Source: Prorocentrum cordatum (lineage: Eukaryota > Sar > Dinophyceae > Prorocentrales > Prorocentraceae). From it: a stretch of 64,000 nt of DNA. Of the stretch, positions 34,491 through 44,314 are shown piece by piece. The notes under the pieces are model-generated. The model worked only from the letters and a program-made list of their open reading frames with translations, was not told where the DNA came from and ran no database searches. Location of the stretch: the NCBI GenBank assembly GCA_963575745.1, contig CAUYUJ010012169.1, positions 152,001-216,000 on the forward strand. Reading direction: 5' to 3'. The translations under genes and the position numbers were made by a program. Positions within the stretch are counted from its first letter, which is position 1. Each line of letters opens with the position of its first letter.

Positions 34491-35085
34491 TAGTGACCTT
34501 CGTGCCTGGGTTGTGGGATCCGAAGCCGTTTGAATGCTGCTCGGAGTTGCGTGGAATGCCTTGCGAATACCCCCCCCCGTCCCGGGTCCCACACCTTCCC
34601 GCCACATCTCGGGGACGCTCCCGGTACTGCTCCCCTGGCCTTTCTGGGGAGCCTCCACAGCGCCCCAGGAAGGCCCAATGCGCCTCCCAGGAACCCCCAA
34701 AATGCGAAAGGATGGTCCAAGACGTTCCCAAGCAGCCCAAGTCAGCCTTCGACGGCTCTCGAGGCTTCCAGGTGGCCTCCAAGAGACCCCAAGAGAGGTC
34801 CGAGAGGCGTCCCGGGACGGCCCGAAGAGGCCAGCATCATTGATGTTGAGTGTTTTTCTATATTTTTGGTTTTCTCGCGTTTTCGAGCTTCCAACGCTCC
34901 AAGAACGCCGAAGAGCCGCCCAAGACCGCCCCAAGACAACCCAAGAGACCCTCAGGACGGCCCCAAGACGGGCAAAGAAGGCTCCAAGACTGCCGAAGCG
35001 GCGCCCAGGACAGCCCCAGACCACCCCAGAGCAGGCCCAAGATGGTCCCAAGAGCGGGAGCAGGAGGCTTCCAGAGACCTTGTGA
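34490..35085. repeat. Degenerate satellite, CCAAGACGGCCC orientation
   Basis: GGCCCCAAGA, GCCCAAGACG and CCTCCAAGAG words repeat. This is the reverse-complement orientation of the CTTGGGGCC family. At 34830-34905 lies the embedded module (GATGTTGAGTGTTTTTCTAT, GCTTCCAACGCTCCAAGAAC) also seen at 40.59-40.65, 44.70, 45.09, 45.44, 47.48 and 53.70 kb in either orientation. Confidence 0.75.
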
Positions 35086-35490
35086 CCACATGCGTCCCGC
35101 GCCACCCAGTACGGCACACCCTTCGCGCGCTTCGTGGCCCTATACGGAGCTCCACCGAAGGCCCCAGTGGCGACGTTCGCATGAGTCCCCCCTTCCCATT
35201 CCGGCGCACCCTTCACGCGTTTCGTGGCCTCATAGGAAGCTCCATCGAAGGCCTCAGTGGCGACGTTCGCATGGCGGCCCCGCTCCATTTCGGCACGCCC
35301 ATCACACGCTTCGTGGCCCTATATGAAGCGCGACTGAAGGCCCCAATGGCAACGCCCGCTTGCGTCCCCGCCCCATTTCGGCACGCCCTTTACACACTTC
35401 GTGGCCGCATAAGGAGATCCACCAAGGGCGATGCCCACAACGGCGATACTCACAGCCGCATTATGGTTGGGCCCTTCGCCCAGATAATTT
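35086..35490. repeat. Satellite of about 72 bp with trailing module
   Basis: Units contain CTTCGTGGCCCTATACGGAG, CTCCACCGAAGGCCCCAGTG and GCGACGTTCGCATG. The same unit fills 57.3-57.66 and 58.07-58.87 kb. The tail 35425-35490 (ATGCCCACAACGGCGATACT, TGGTTGGGCCCTTC) matches 57665-57725, so both loci share an array-plus-tail structure. Confidence 0.75.
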
Positions 35491-35719
35491 TGCACCGTCC
35501 GTCCGTCTGAAAGTACGTGGCGCAATTTCGCATCGCCTTCGGGGTGGCTGTGGAGGTGGTCCGTTTGACAGGCCCCCTCGGAGGGGGGAAAAGGGGGAGG
35601 GGGACAGCCAGACAGTTCTACACGCCTTGTCACCCCAGGCAAGGTGGGGCCGGCGTATCCGAAGGCAACATACGCGCCGTAAACCGTTGGTACGGTTACC
35701 CGGACCACTTCACCACTTC

Positions 35720-36181
35720 TGCGCAGACCTCCACCCCAGATGCGATCCCTCAACGGCACAAGGTTATTGCCGTCGATGGCGCATGGGATGGACGAGCGCT
35801 CATTGCCCTCGTTCTTGCAGTGTGTACCAATGCGAAGATGGCACCGAGTATGTAGACAAGTGTCCAGGCTGGGCCGATGCCGGCCGGCTACTGCTGGGTG
35901 GGCCACTGCATTGCTGCTGCATTGCCCCAAGAGTTGCGGCAACTGCCTCATGGAGGACGCAAGGGCGTGCAAAGGATGAGCTTTTGTGTGGCGACAAGGA
36001 CGGCTGCAAGAGCAACCCGGCCGGGGTAGAGACAAGTGCCAGTTGGAAGGGATGCGACGACGACTGGTTTGCCAGCATTTGTGCAGGAACTTGCGGCGCA
36101 TATCCCCATGTCTCTGTCTGCAATGAAACCAGGCGCGCTATGCTTCTTCTCGCGGGCTGGTGGGCAGGTGGGCAAGCGTAA
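35720..36181 (+). pseudogene. ShK-type cysteine-rich domains, middle one frame-disrupted
   Basis: One + frame, open to the stop at 36179-36181, carries cysteine patterns of ShK (ShKT) domains. The first (35720-35820) reads CADLHPRC, GYC and HCPRSC. The second starts with CEDG and KCPGWADAG at 35828-35882, but its GYC and its closing CPKSCGNC (35923-35946) lie in the two other frames. The third returns to the first frame with CGDKDGC, a cysteine eight residues before the last pair, and CAGTC. Three one-base shifts therefore cancel out, and the long frame stays open. ShK domains occur in many secreted and surface proteins of dinoflagellates and do not by themselves imply a toxin. No signal peptide or start was found. 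It is either a broken gene fragment or affected by sequence errors. Confidence 0.55.
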
Positions 36182-36527
36182 ACCCTGCTGAATAGCCAGC
36201 CGTTGAGTATCGTAATGCTTTTCATGGCTACCTATTGAGCGACCCTATTTGAAGCGATGGGCGCTGGGAGCCTCCCATCCGAAGACAGCAGAGTAGAGCT
36301 CTGCAGGCAGCTCAAAAGCTGGATACCAGCGGATTCCATCTGTTATGTGGCCAACTTGGGGAACCGTGGAATGTCTTCGAATTGTTTTTTTTGAAGATAG
36401 CCGCACTTAGCGGCACGAGCGCTTGCGGTCCCGATGGGGCCGGCGGTCTCACTCACGCGCCCGTGGTTTCACGGAGGTCGGTGACCCCGAGCCCTGATTT
36501 ACATGCCCGTGGCCCAGATGGGGCTAC
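36182..36527. other. No recognisable feature
   Basis: Mixed-composition sequence without open frames of note. Confidence 0.5.
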
Positions 36528-36895
36528 ACTGCCACTAAGTACCACTAAATGGTAATTCTCGGAACCACTAACGGCCACTAAGTGCCACTAAATGGTAATG
36601 TTCGGAGCCACCAACGGTCACTAAGTGCCACTAAATGGTAGATCTTGGGCTACTAAATGCCGTTGAATGATATCTTAATTCTCGGAGCTACTAGCGGCCA
36701 CTGAGTGCCACTCATTGGTAATTCTAGAAGCCACGAGCGGCCACTAAGTGCCACTAAATGGTACTTCTCGGAGCCAGTAGCGGCCGCTAGGTGCCACTAA
36801 ATGGTAATTTCCGGAGTGGCTAAAGGCCACTAAGTGCCACTAAACGGCCGCTACAGGACGCTAACGGCCACTAAGTGCCACTAAATGGTACTTCT
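36528..36895. repeat. 43-bp tandem repeat
   Basis: Units GGCCACTAAGTGCCACTAAA then TGGTAATTCTCGGAGCCACT recur at 43-base steps (for example 36530, 36573, 36616), with a few indel-bearing units. Each unit contains the CCACTAA word twice. Confidence 0.9.
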
Positions 36896-37008
36896 CGGCG
36901 GTCGCGATGGTCAGTCCGAAGTTCTTCAGAGAGCCCACATGATATCTGGCGACCTCTCCCTACGGGATTCCAGTGGGTACCCCAGAAGCTAGTGGTTGCC
37001 GTTTTTTT

Positions 37009-37106
37009 TCAGACGTGCTCTGAGTATTTGGGATGTTTCACGTCGCCGTTTTTTTTTCAGACGTGCTCTGAGTATTTGGGATTTTTCACATCGCCGTTTT
37101 TCTCCT
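37009..37106. repeat. 48-bp tandem duplication
   Basis: AGACGTGCTCTGAGTATTTG followed by GGATGTTTCAC or GGATTTTTCAC occurs at 37011 and 37059, each preceded by a run of T. Confidence 0.85.
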
Positions 37107-37239
37107 GGGGGTCCTTGGCGTTCCCTGAGCGGCGGATTGCGGACTATGATTACGTCAGAGTTACATCTTCCCTAATCAGAGCTTGCCTCTCTAGGGGTCC
37201 TAGCATATTCATATGGTCAGTTGGGTGCGCCGCCGATTT

Positions 37240-37632
37240 TGGCGGCCCGCCCGGGTGCCCAGGTGCCCGGGTTCCCAGGTGCCCAGGTGTCCGGGTGCCT
37301 GGTAGCCCTATAACCCTATTGCCTTACAGCCTTCTAGCCCTATAACCTTCTAACCCTACAGCCCTAAAGCCCTATAGCCCTATACCCCAAATAGCCCTAT
37401 AGCCTTGTAGCTTTGTAGCGCTATAGCCCTATAGCCTTATAACCCTATAGCCCTATAGCCCTATAGCCCTACAGCCCTATAGCTATGTAGCCCTGTACCC
37501 CTATATTCCTATAGCCCTATAGCCTTATAGCCCTATAGACCTATAGCCCGATAGCTCTATAGCCCCATAGCCGCATAGCCGTATAGCCCTAGAGCCCTAT
37601 CGCCCTATAGCCCCATTGCCCTATAGCCCTAA
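37240..37632. repeat. AGCCCTAT 8-base tandem repeat
   Basis: CCCAGGTGCCCGGG words at 37240-37305 are followed by about 330 bases of AGCCCTAT units with point changes. It resembles but does not match the plant-type telomere unit CCCTAAA. Confidence 0.9.
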
Positions 37633-37892
37633 ACATATTATGAGTTTTTTTCTCCGGTATCATTAGCATATAACAAATTGCGTTTTGAAATGTACTTATG
37701 TTAGCCAGCGTGGGCACCAACCAATGAGTTGTTGCACCGTTGAAGTGAAGAGTGTGCAGAATTAGTTATGTTATATGTGGTGTGGGCTACGTGATGCCAG
37801 CTATGGTGTGTAATATAGGTGTGTGAGCTAGGCTATGACGTCTAAGCTATTGTGAAGGCCTGACGGCCGGCGCCGCCGACCCTGAAAGACAT
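37633..37892. other. No recognisable feature
   Basis: AT-richer spacer with no open frame of note. Confidence 0.5.
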
Positions 37893-38075
37893 CGACGACG
37901 ACCAGGAGGGGGAGGAGGAGTAGGAGGAGGAGTAGGAGGAGGAGGAGGTTGAGATAAGGAGGAGGAGGAAGAGGAGAAGGAGGAGGAAAAGGACTCCCCC
38001 CTGGGACCCCCTCCCCCTGGGGAGGAGGACTGGAGGAGGACCGGCGTGGGAGAGGGGAGGGAAGGGGAGGGGGAG
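37893..38075. repeat. GGA/GTA-GGA repeat
   Basis: GGAGGAGTAGGAGGA units and then GGA/GGGA-rich sequence. Confidence 0.85.
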
Positions 38076-38987
38076 GAGGACTCCCAGGCCCAGGGACGGA
38101 TGCGTATCTGACTCCCCTCCCCCCCTTGGGACTCCTCCCCACCTCGGGAGGAGGACCCGAGGAAGACCAGCTCGCCGGAGAAGGACCGGCGTGTGAGAGG
38201 AGGACCCCCAGAGGCGATGCGAATCTGACCCCCTCCCCACCCCTTCCCCCACCCCCCCAGGACCCGCCCCCCCCGCCGGGGAAGGGTTAAAGGGAAGGGG
38301 CTTCCCTTTGACGTGCCTGCGACACGTGGGTCGATTTCCCTCCATCCCCGGACCCCCTCCCCCGACGACGGGAAAGTGCCCTCTCCCTCCCGACGGGGAG
38401 GGACGAGCAGAAGGGGCGCCCCGTCGGCACGCCGACGGGGTCGGCGGACTCGCTGCGCACCACTGTGGTGTGAGCTCTGCTGCCCGCCCAGGGCGGCGGG
38501 GCGCCCGCGAGGCGCCCCCCACGGGCGGGCGCCCCGCGACGAGCGGCGGACACCACCGAGAGCACGAGGCGCCTGCGAGCGCCCACCCGGGCCCCCCCTT
38601 GCCGGGCGCGGGCGCGGGGCGCCCACGAGGCGAATTCTCGGCGGACCCGCCCGGCGGCCCCGCCCGGGGCGCGGGGCGCCCCCCGCGGGGCGCCCGCGGG
38701 CGGGCACGAGGCGCCACTGAGGCGAAGCCTCCGGCGGACCCGCTCCCATGGGGCACGGGGCGCCCGCGAGGCGCGGGCGCGGGGCGCCGACGAGGCGACA
38801 CTTCGGCGGACCCCCCCCCGCCCCGGGGGCGCGGGGCGCCCGCCAGGCGCCCACTATAGGCGCCCACGGGCGAGCACGCGGGCGCGAGCCCGCCCAGCTC
38901 GTGCAAGCGCTGTGTCGCATGCGCGTCTGGGCGCATGCGCCACCGTCGAGGCTGGAAGGTTTCTCCGAAAGGGCTCTGGCGACCTGG
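38076..38987. repeat. GC-rich region with GGGGCGCCC palindromic repeats
   Basis: From about 38490 to 38870 the words GGGGCGCCCGCGAGGCGC and CGGCGGACCCGC recur irregularly. A direct repeat of GGAGGAGGAC-type sequence lies at 38020-38200. Long frames on both strands result from GC content. Confidence 0.6.
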
Positions 38988-39137
38988 CCTCCTCCTCCTC
39001 CTCCTCCTCCTCTCCTCCTCCTCCTCCTCCTCCTCCTCCTCCTCCTCCTCCTCCTCCTCTCCTCCTCTCCTCCTCCTCCTCCTCCTCCTCCTCCTCCTCC
39101 TCCTCCTCCTCCTCCCTCCTCTTCCTCCTCCTCCTCG
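38988..39137. repeat. CTC microsatellite
   Basis: CTC/CCT repeats on the + strand with few interruptions. Confidence 0.95.
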
Positions 39138-39179
39138 CGCACCCTTCTCGGCAAGGCGCTGCTGCGGGATGGCGGGGCC

Positions 39180-39990
39180 TAGAGGGGCTCTCTCTCTCTG
39201 CTGCCGACGCGGCCCTCCTGGTGGAGGCCGCGGTGAGGGCAGCCGTGGGAAAGGGCGCCCCCCGACGCACGGCGGCGGCCATCGCCCGCTCCGCCATCTC
39301 TGCCGCGCTCTTCGCGCTGGCGCCGAGGCGGGGTGCGGCGGACGCCGAGGCGGAGGGCGAGGAGCTCGAGCACGACTGGGACCCTGGCGAAGCTCGTGGA
39401 GCTGAGCGCCAGGTCCGAGGAGACGGTCGTGGAGGCGGAGCTGGTGCCGGCTTGGCGGCCAAAGCTGCGCGGCGCAGGCGTCGCCGCCAGCGGCTGGCTG
39501 AGGCGCGCAGGGCCGCGGCTGGGGAAGCTGCTGGAGCCGCTGGTGCTGCCGCAGGTGGTGGCCCCGCGGCCGCCCCCGCGGCCGCCCCCGCGGCCGCCGT
39601 GGCGGCCGAGGCTGTCGACCTGGTCATGGACCAGGACGGCTTCGATACGCTCGACGACTCCTGGGCTGACGCGCTCAGCCGCCCCTCGGCGCGGGGGCAG
39701 CCAGCGCGGCCGGCCCGGGGCCCGGGGGCCGCCGCCGCCCGCCTCGACGCCTGCAGGACCCTCGCAGGCGGTGGCGGCGCGGCCTTCGGCCCCCGCCGGG
39801 ACGGCGGCCTCCTCGCCCGTCCTCGGCGGGTCCGTGGAGGAGCACGAGGCGCGGTCCGCCCTGCTGAAGCGCGCGGCGGCGATCATCTCGATCGGCCGCT
39901 GGCCCGCTCGTTCTGTTCCTGGAGTGCCTCTTCCTGGAGCTGGGCGGGGACGGGGGTGGTCGCGGCACCCCCGTTGTATAGTGCCGCGTA
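39180..39990 (+). pseudogene. Possible LINE ORF1 remnant between two CTC tracts
   Basis: One + frame reads LLVEAAVRAAVGKGAPRRTA then an alanine-rich AARSAISAAL-like stretch (39205-39330). A shifted frame continues with LAKLVELSARSEETVVEAEL (39390-39450). Helical AAVRAA-GAPRRT segments occur near the start of dinoflagellate LINE proteins, as I recall. The segment lies between (CTC)n at 38988-39137 and (CTC)n at 40139-40266, as LINE-B does. There is no SL relic at its left edge and no RT, so it would be a truncated copy. GC-driven chance frames are a real alternative. Confidence 0.35.
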
Positions 39991-40138
39991 GGCATGGACT
40001 CGTCGCGGAGATCGGCGTGTTCCACAGTAGCGGTTCTCTTCTGAGGCCTGCAGGGCCGCCAGGGCTCTGCCCTGCACTGGGCCCTGCCCCCAGTGCTCGA
40101 ATCCTGCGGCAGCGGAGTGTTGAGCTCAAACAAAAACT

Positions 40139-40266
40139 CTTCTTCCTCCTCCTCCTCCTCCTCCTCCTCCTCCTCCTCCTCCTCCTCCTCCTCCTCCTCT
40201 TCCTCCTCCTCCTTTTCCACCATCTCCTCCTCCCCCTCCCCCTCCATCCTCCTCCTCCTCCTGCTC
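40139..40266. repeat. CTC microsatellite
   Basis: CTC repeats on the + strand, then TTTCCACCATCTCCTCC variants. Confidence 0.95.
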
Positions 40267-40419
40267 CTCGGGTCGCCTGCGGCCCCGGGGAAACCGTGCA
40301 ATTGAGGCGAGGAAGAATGCCAAGGGCTGCCTGGCAGCGTTTCTGTAGTCTTCCAAGGGACCTCCCACCCCCCCTGTCACGCTTCCCTGACCGCATCGCA
40401 TTAGTACTTGGGGCCCCTG

Positions 40420-40918
40420 GACGGCCTCCATGATGGCCCAGGAGGCCCCCGAGACGGTCCAAGAGGGCCCCGAGTCGCCGAACAATCCCCGAAGACGCCC
40501 AAGATGAACTCAAGATGGCCCAGCAGGCCTCCAAGACGTCCCAAGAGGCCTCCAAGCGGCCTCCCAAGAGGGCCCCAAGGGGCAAACATCCTGTTTTTTT
40601 GTGTTTGAAGGATTCGGGGGTGTTCGCTTTCTCTGCCTTCCAACGCTCAAAAACGACCCAAAAGGCCTCCAAGACCCCCAAACTGCCAAAGAGGCCGCCA
40701 AGAGGGCCCCAAAGACGGCCTAGAGCAACCCAAGACGGCCCAAGATGCGCCCAAGAGGGGCCCAAGACGGCTCAAGGAGGCCCCAAGACAGCCCCAAATG
40801 GGGCCCAAGAGATGGATCACGAACCAAACATCCGAGCGTTCCGCCCCAAGTGGTCCCCAGCAAGCCCCGAGATACGCCCAAGAGTCCCCAAGAGGCTTCC
40901 AAGAGGCCCCCAAGAGGT
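40420..40918. repeat. Degenerate satellite, GCCCAAGAGGCC orientation
   Basis: GGCCTCCAAGA, GGCCCCAAGA and CCAAGATGGCCC words repeat. The embedded module (TTTGTGTTTGAAGGATTCGG, CCTTCCAACGCTC) lies at 40590-40650. Confidence 0.8.
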
Positions 40919-42020
40919 TTTATATATGTATGTATGTATGTATATATATATATATATATCATTGTGTATGCGCAGAGGTGTACATATTTGTGTGTATATA
41001 TACATGGTATGTGTGTATGCATGCATGCATGCGTGCATGCATACACACATGTATGTATGAATGTATGTATGCATGTGTGCATGCATGTATGTGTGTGTTT
41101 GTGTGTCTGCCTGCCTGTTTATTGCTTGCCTGCCTGCCTGCCTGCCTGTATGTGCGTATGTGCGTAGGTATGTGTATGTATGGATGTATGTAAGTATGCA
41201 TGCATGTATGTGTGTGTTCGGATGTATACATCCATGTATGGCTGTATGTATTTATGGGTGTATGGACGGATGTGGCGTGTATATGTATTTGTATGCGTGC
41301 ACATGGGTATAGCTGGTTGTGTGTATGTCTGTGCGGATGTAGGCATGACTATACGTGTGCGTGCATGTATGTGTGTATGGATGTGCGTGTGTGTATGTGT
41401 GTGTGTTTTCTGTGTGTATGTGTGCATGGATGTATGTATACATTCATGCATGCATGTATGTAGGTCGTGTGTATGTATGTGTGTGTATGTATGTATGTGT
41501 GTATGTATGTGTGTATGTATGTATGTATGTATGTATGTGTGTACGTATGTACGTACGTACGTACGTACGTACGTATGTATGTATGTATGTATGTATGTAT
41601 GTATGTGTGTATGTATGTATGTATGTATGTATGTATGTATGTATGTATGTATGTATGTATGTATGTATATATGTGTGTATGTGTGTATGTATGTGTGTCT
41701 GCATTCATGCATGCATGTATGTATGTATGTGTATATACATGCATGCATGTATGTATGTATGAATGCACGTGTGTATGTATGTGTATATGAGTGTATGCAT
41801 GTACGTATGTATGTATGCATGCATGCATGCATGCATGTGTGTATGTATGTATGTATGTATGTCTGCCTGTCTGTCTGTATGTATGTATGTCTGTATGTCT
41901 GTATGTCTGTATGTCTGTATGCCTGTATGTCTGTATGTATGTATGTATGTATGTATGTATGTATGTATGTATGTATGTATGTATCCAGGCATGCACGTAT
42001 GTGTGTATGTATGCTTTCGA
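40919..42020. repeat. TGTA tetranucleotide repeat, 1.1 kb
   Basis: Long runs of TGTA with TGCA, TGTG, TGTC, TACG and TGCC variants that cluster in blocks. Frames of 80-360 aa (YVCMYVCM or HTYIHTYI) on both strands are repeat products. Confidence 0.95.
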
Positions 42021-42120
42021 GCGTAGCTCGAATGTGTTTCTCGCGGGGTAAACTGAACTGAACCGAATTGGCATGAACTGATCTGAACTGAACAGACTGG
42101 ACGCACCCGTCACGCGACGT

Positions 42121-42236
42121 CAAAATTCTAGGCCCGCAAGGGCGCAACTTTTGACGCAACCGATAGGAGACGGTTTTATTCTCGGCCGCCGAGGGCGCAA
42201 CTTGTGGCGCAACCAATAGGAGACGGTTTTATGAAA
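42121..42236. repeat. 53-bp repeat, two units
   Basis: GGAGACGGTTTTAT at 42166 and 42219, exactly 53 bases apart. Same unit as the arrays at 50.95 and 52.2 kb. Confidence 0.85.
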
Positions 42237-42565
42237 ATAGATCGTTCTCCTGATATCGTGAGTCGTTCGTCTGACAGGGTTGAGTAGTTCGTATGACAGG
42301 GATGAGTCGTTCGTACGATGGGGCAGAGTCGTTCAGATGGCTAGGTGGGCTGTTCGTGCGACACCCCTTCGCGTGACAGTGACGAGCCGTTCGTGTGACA
42401 GTGGCGAGCCGACGACGACTATGACTACGATGACGACGACGACGGTGATTATGAAGAGGACGACGACGAATATGGTGATGATGGTGATGGCGGCGACGAC
42501 GATGACGATGGTCATAATGGCGGCGGTCGCGACGATGATGATGACGACGATGATGCTGTGCCTGG
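42237..42565. repeat. GAGTCGTTCGTNNGAC repeats, then GAC/GAT microsatellite
   Basis: 42255-42415 has diverged units of GAGTCGTTCGT and TGACAGGG at about 30-base spacing. 42411-42560 is degenerate GACGAC/GATGAT. Confidence 0.7.
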
Positions 42566-43182
42566 CTAGAACCTCAGCGCGCGCGAAGCGCGCGTGTGGC
42601 TCAAGTTTCTGTACACGGCACACTCGCCGAGGCCATGGCAGGCAGTTGTTTCGGGCAGGCGTGTTTGTCCTGCTCGCGAGCGTCGGAGCGCCACCTTCCC
42701 GATTGGGTGGTCTTGTCGCAGTGGCGGGAGCGACCCTCCCGTCCGGGTCCCGAGGCCAATGAATGCTTAAATCGCCGGGGCTGGTATTGTGCCCCGCACG
42801 CGAGCGTAGCGTGCAGCCTTTCCAATCATTCGAAGCTCTCCTCGGACTCGCGGGAGCGACCCTCCCATCCCGATCCCGAGGCTGAGGAATTCTTTCATCG
42901 CCAGGGTCATGGTAGATAGTCCTCCTCCTCCTTCTCCTCATCCTTCCCTTCCATCTTGATTTGAAGGCCTAGCCCCCTGGCTGCGACCGTGTAGGTTGCC
43001 GCCGTGATCTTCCCACTATGGTGCGACGTGTTTCCTCCGGTAAGCGCTCCTAGCCGGTTGGATGGGTGAAGCTATTATCGGGGTGTTTGCGTTGTGACCC
43101 AAGCTCAGGTCCCCGTCAACGCGCACCTGTGGATGAGGAAACCCAATGGCACAATAGGAAGATTGAGGGCCTGGAAGATGAG
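42566..43182. repeat. Diverged repeat of about 134 bp with GCGC hairpin
   Basis: GGGAGCGACCCTCCC occurs at 42727 and 42861, with flanking matches (CCCGAGGC, CATCGCC), and a weaker unit near 43396. A GC-palindrome (GCGCGCGAAGCGCGC) lies at 42577. No gene is supported at 42930-43182. Confidence 0.55.
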
Positions 43183-43287
43183 TAGGAGGAGGAGGAGGAG
43201 GCCGATGAGGAGGAGGAGGAGGAGGAGGAGGAGGAGGAGGCCGATGATGATGATGATGAGGAGGAGGAGGAGGAGGAGGAGGAGCAC
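43183..43287. repeat. GGA/GAT microsatellite
   Basis: GGA repeats with a short GAT block in the middle. Confidence 0.95.
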
Positions 43288-43829
43288 GATTGTGAGGCAG
43301 AAGAAGACGAAACTACTATTCTTTGAGCGGGCATCTCTGTCCTGCACGCGAGCGGCGAAGTGCCGTCTCTCTCTCTAACCGTTTGAAGCTGCCCTCGGAT
43401 GGGCGGGAGCGGCCCTGCCCCGTAAGGGAGGATAGAGGAAGATGTGGAAACAAATTGTCCCAACACGGCACCACAACAGTCTCCTCGCTCCCCCCCGTGT
43501 CCGAACGCGGCGTAGCCCTTTGTACAGGGTGACCCTCTGTTCAATTTTGATCGATCCAACCCACGACTTGGTCGATACAGGGGCCCAGCAAGAGCTGGCA
43601 AAGATCCCCTTACGCTGGCACGCTAGGCGCTCACTATCCTTCCTCTCCTTGGCCAGTGTTCGCACGGTGAAGTCTCTTTCCCATCACTTGGGCAGCTTCG
43701 GGATGTGATCTTTGTGTATCTCCATTTTGCGAAGCCGAGGTTGACGTGGAGAGATAGACTAAGCTGGGCGCTCCAATGCGCATGCGGACCCAGCTAAAAA
43801 AAGAGGGGGAACACGATCCCACAACTCCA
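43288..43829. other. No recognisable gene
   Basis: Short overlapping frames only. It includes the third, weak unit of the 42.7-kb repeat near 43340-43420. Confidence 0.4.
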
Positions 43830-43995
43830 GCCTGCCGCCCCCATAGGCCCCTGGGAGGCCCTAAGAGGCCCCGAAGAGGCCCCAAGAGGCCCCCAAGAGG
43901 CCTCCAAGAGGCCCCAAGAGGCCCCCAAGAGGCCCGAAAGAGGCCCCAAGAAGCTCCCAAACGGGCCCCACGAGGCCTCACAGCTGCCTCGAAGA
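43830..43995. repeat. GAGGCCCCAAGAGGCC satellite block
   Basis: Tight repeats of GGCCCCAAGA and GGCCTCCAAGA, with less divergence than the other blocks of this family. Confidence 0.85.
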
Positions 43996-44094
43996 TGACC
44001 TAGAGAAGTTTCCCACGAGGTCCCAACGAGCACCCAATAGGCCTCTGACACACAGCCCAGACACCATGGCGGGATGGTCCGAAGGCATATATTT

Positions 44095-44314
44095 CAGACG
44101 CATACGGCGAATCACCGCCGCCCCCTGCCCTTTAGGATACGCCTATGTGGCCAAACGTTTGAGCAAAGTTTGGTTCAGCTACTGGACCATGCGCTCCCCC
44201 AGCCGTTGTGGAAACCCGTCGGGGAACACGTGGGGGAGGAAGCGGAGGATGAGGAGAGCGAGGGACGGAGGAGGAGGAGGAGGAGGAGGAGGAGGAGGAG
44301 GAGGAGGAGGAGGA
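44095..44314. repeat. CGGCGAATCA module followed by GGA microsatellite
   Basis: 44100-44240 (TACGGCGAATCACCGCCGCC, CCAAACGTTT, CCCCCAGCCGTTGTGGAA) matches 53250-53380 over about 140 bases, and 45692-45770 partially. In both full copies a GGA tract follows at once (44267-44314, 53402-53467) and then the CTTGGGGCC satellite. Confidence 0.75.

Noticed and set aside
37310-37632. Interstitial telomere
   Set aside because: The unit is AGCCCTAT (8 bases), not the 7-base CCCTAAA reported for dinoflagellates.
40919-42216. Long frames on both strands (up to 365 aa) as genes
   Set aside because: They are translations of TGTA repeats with no stop in several frames at once.
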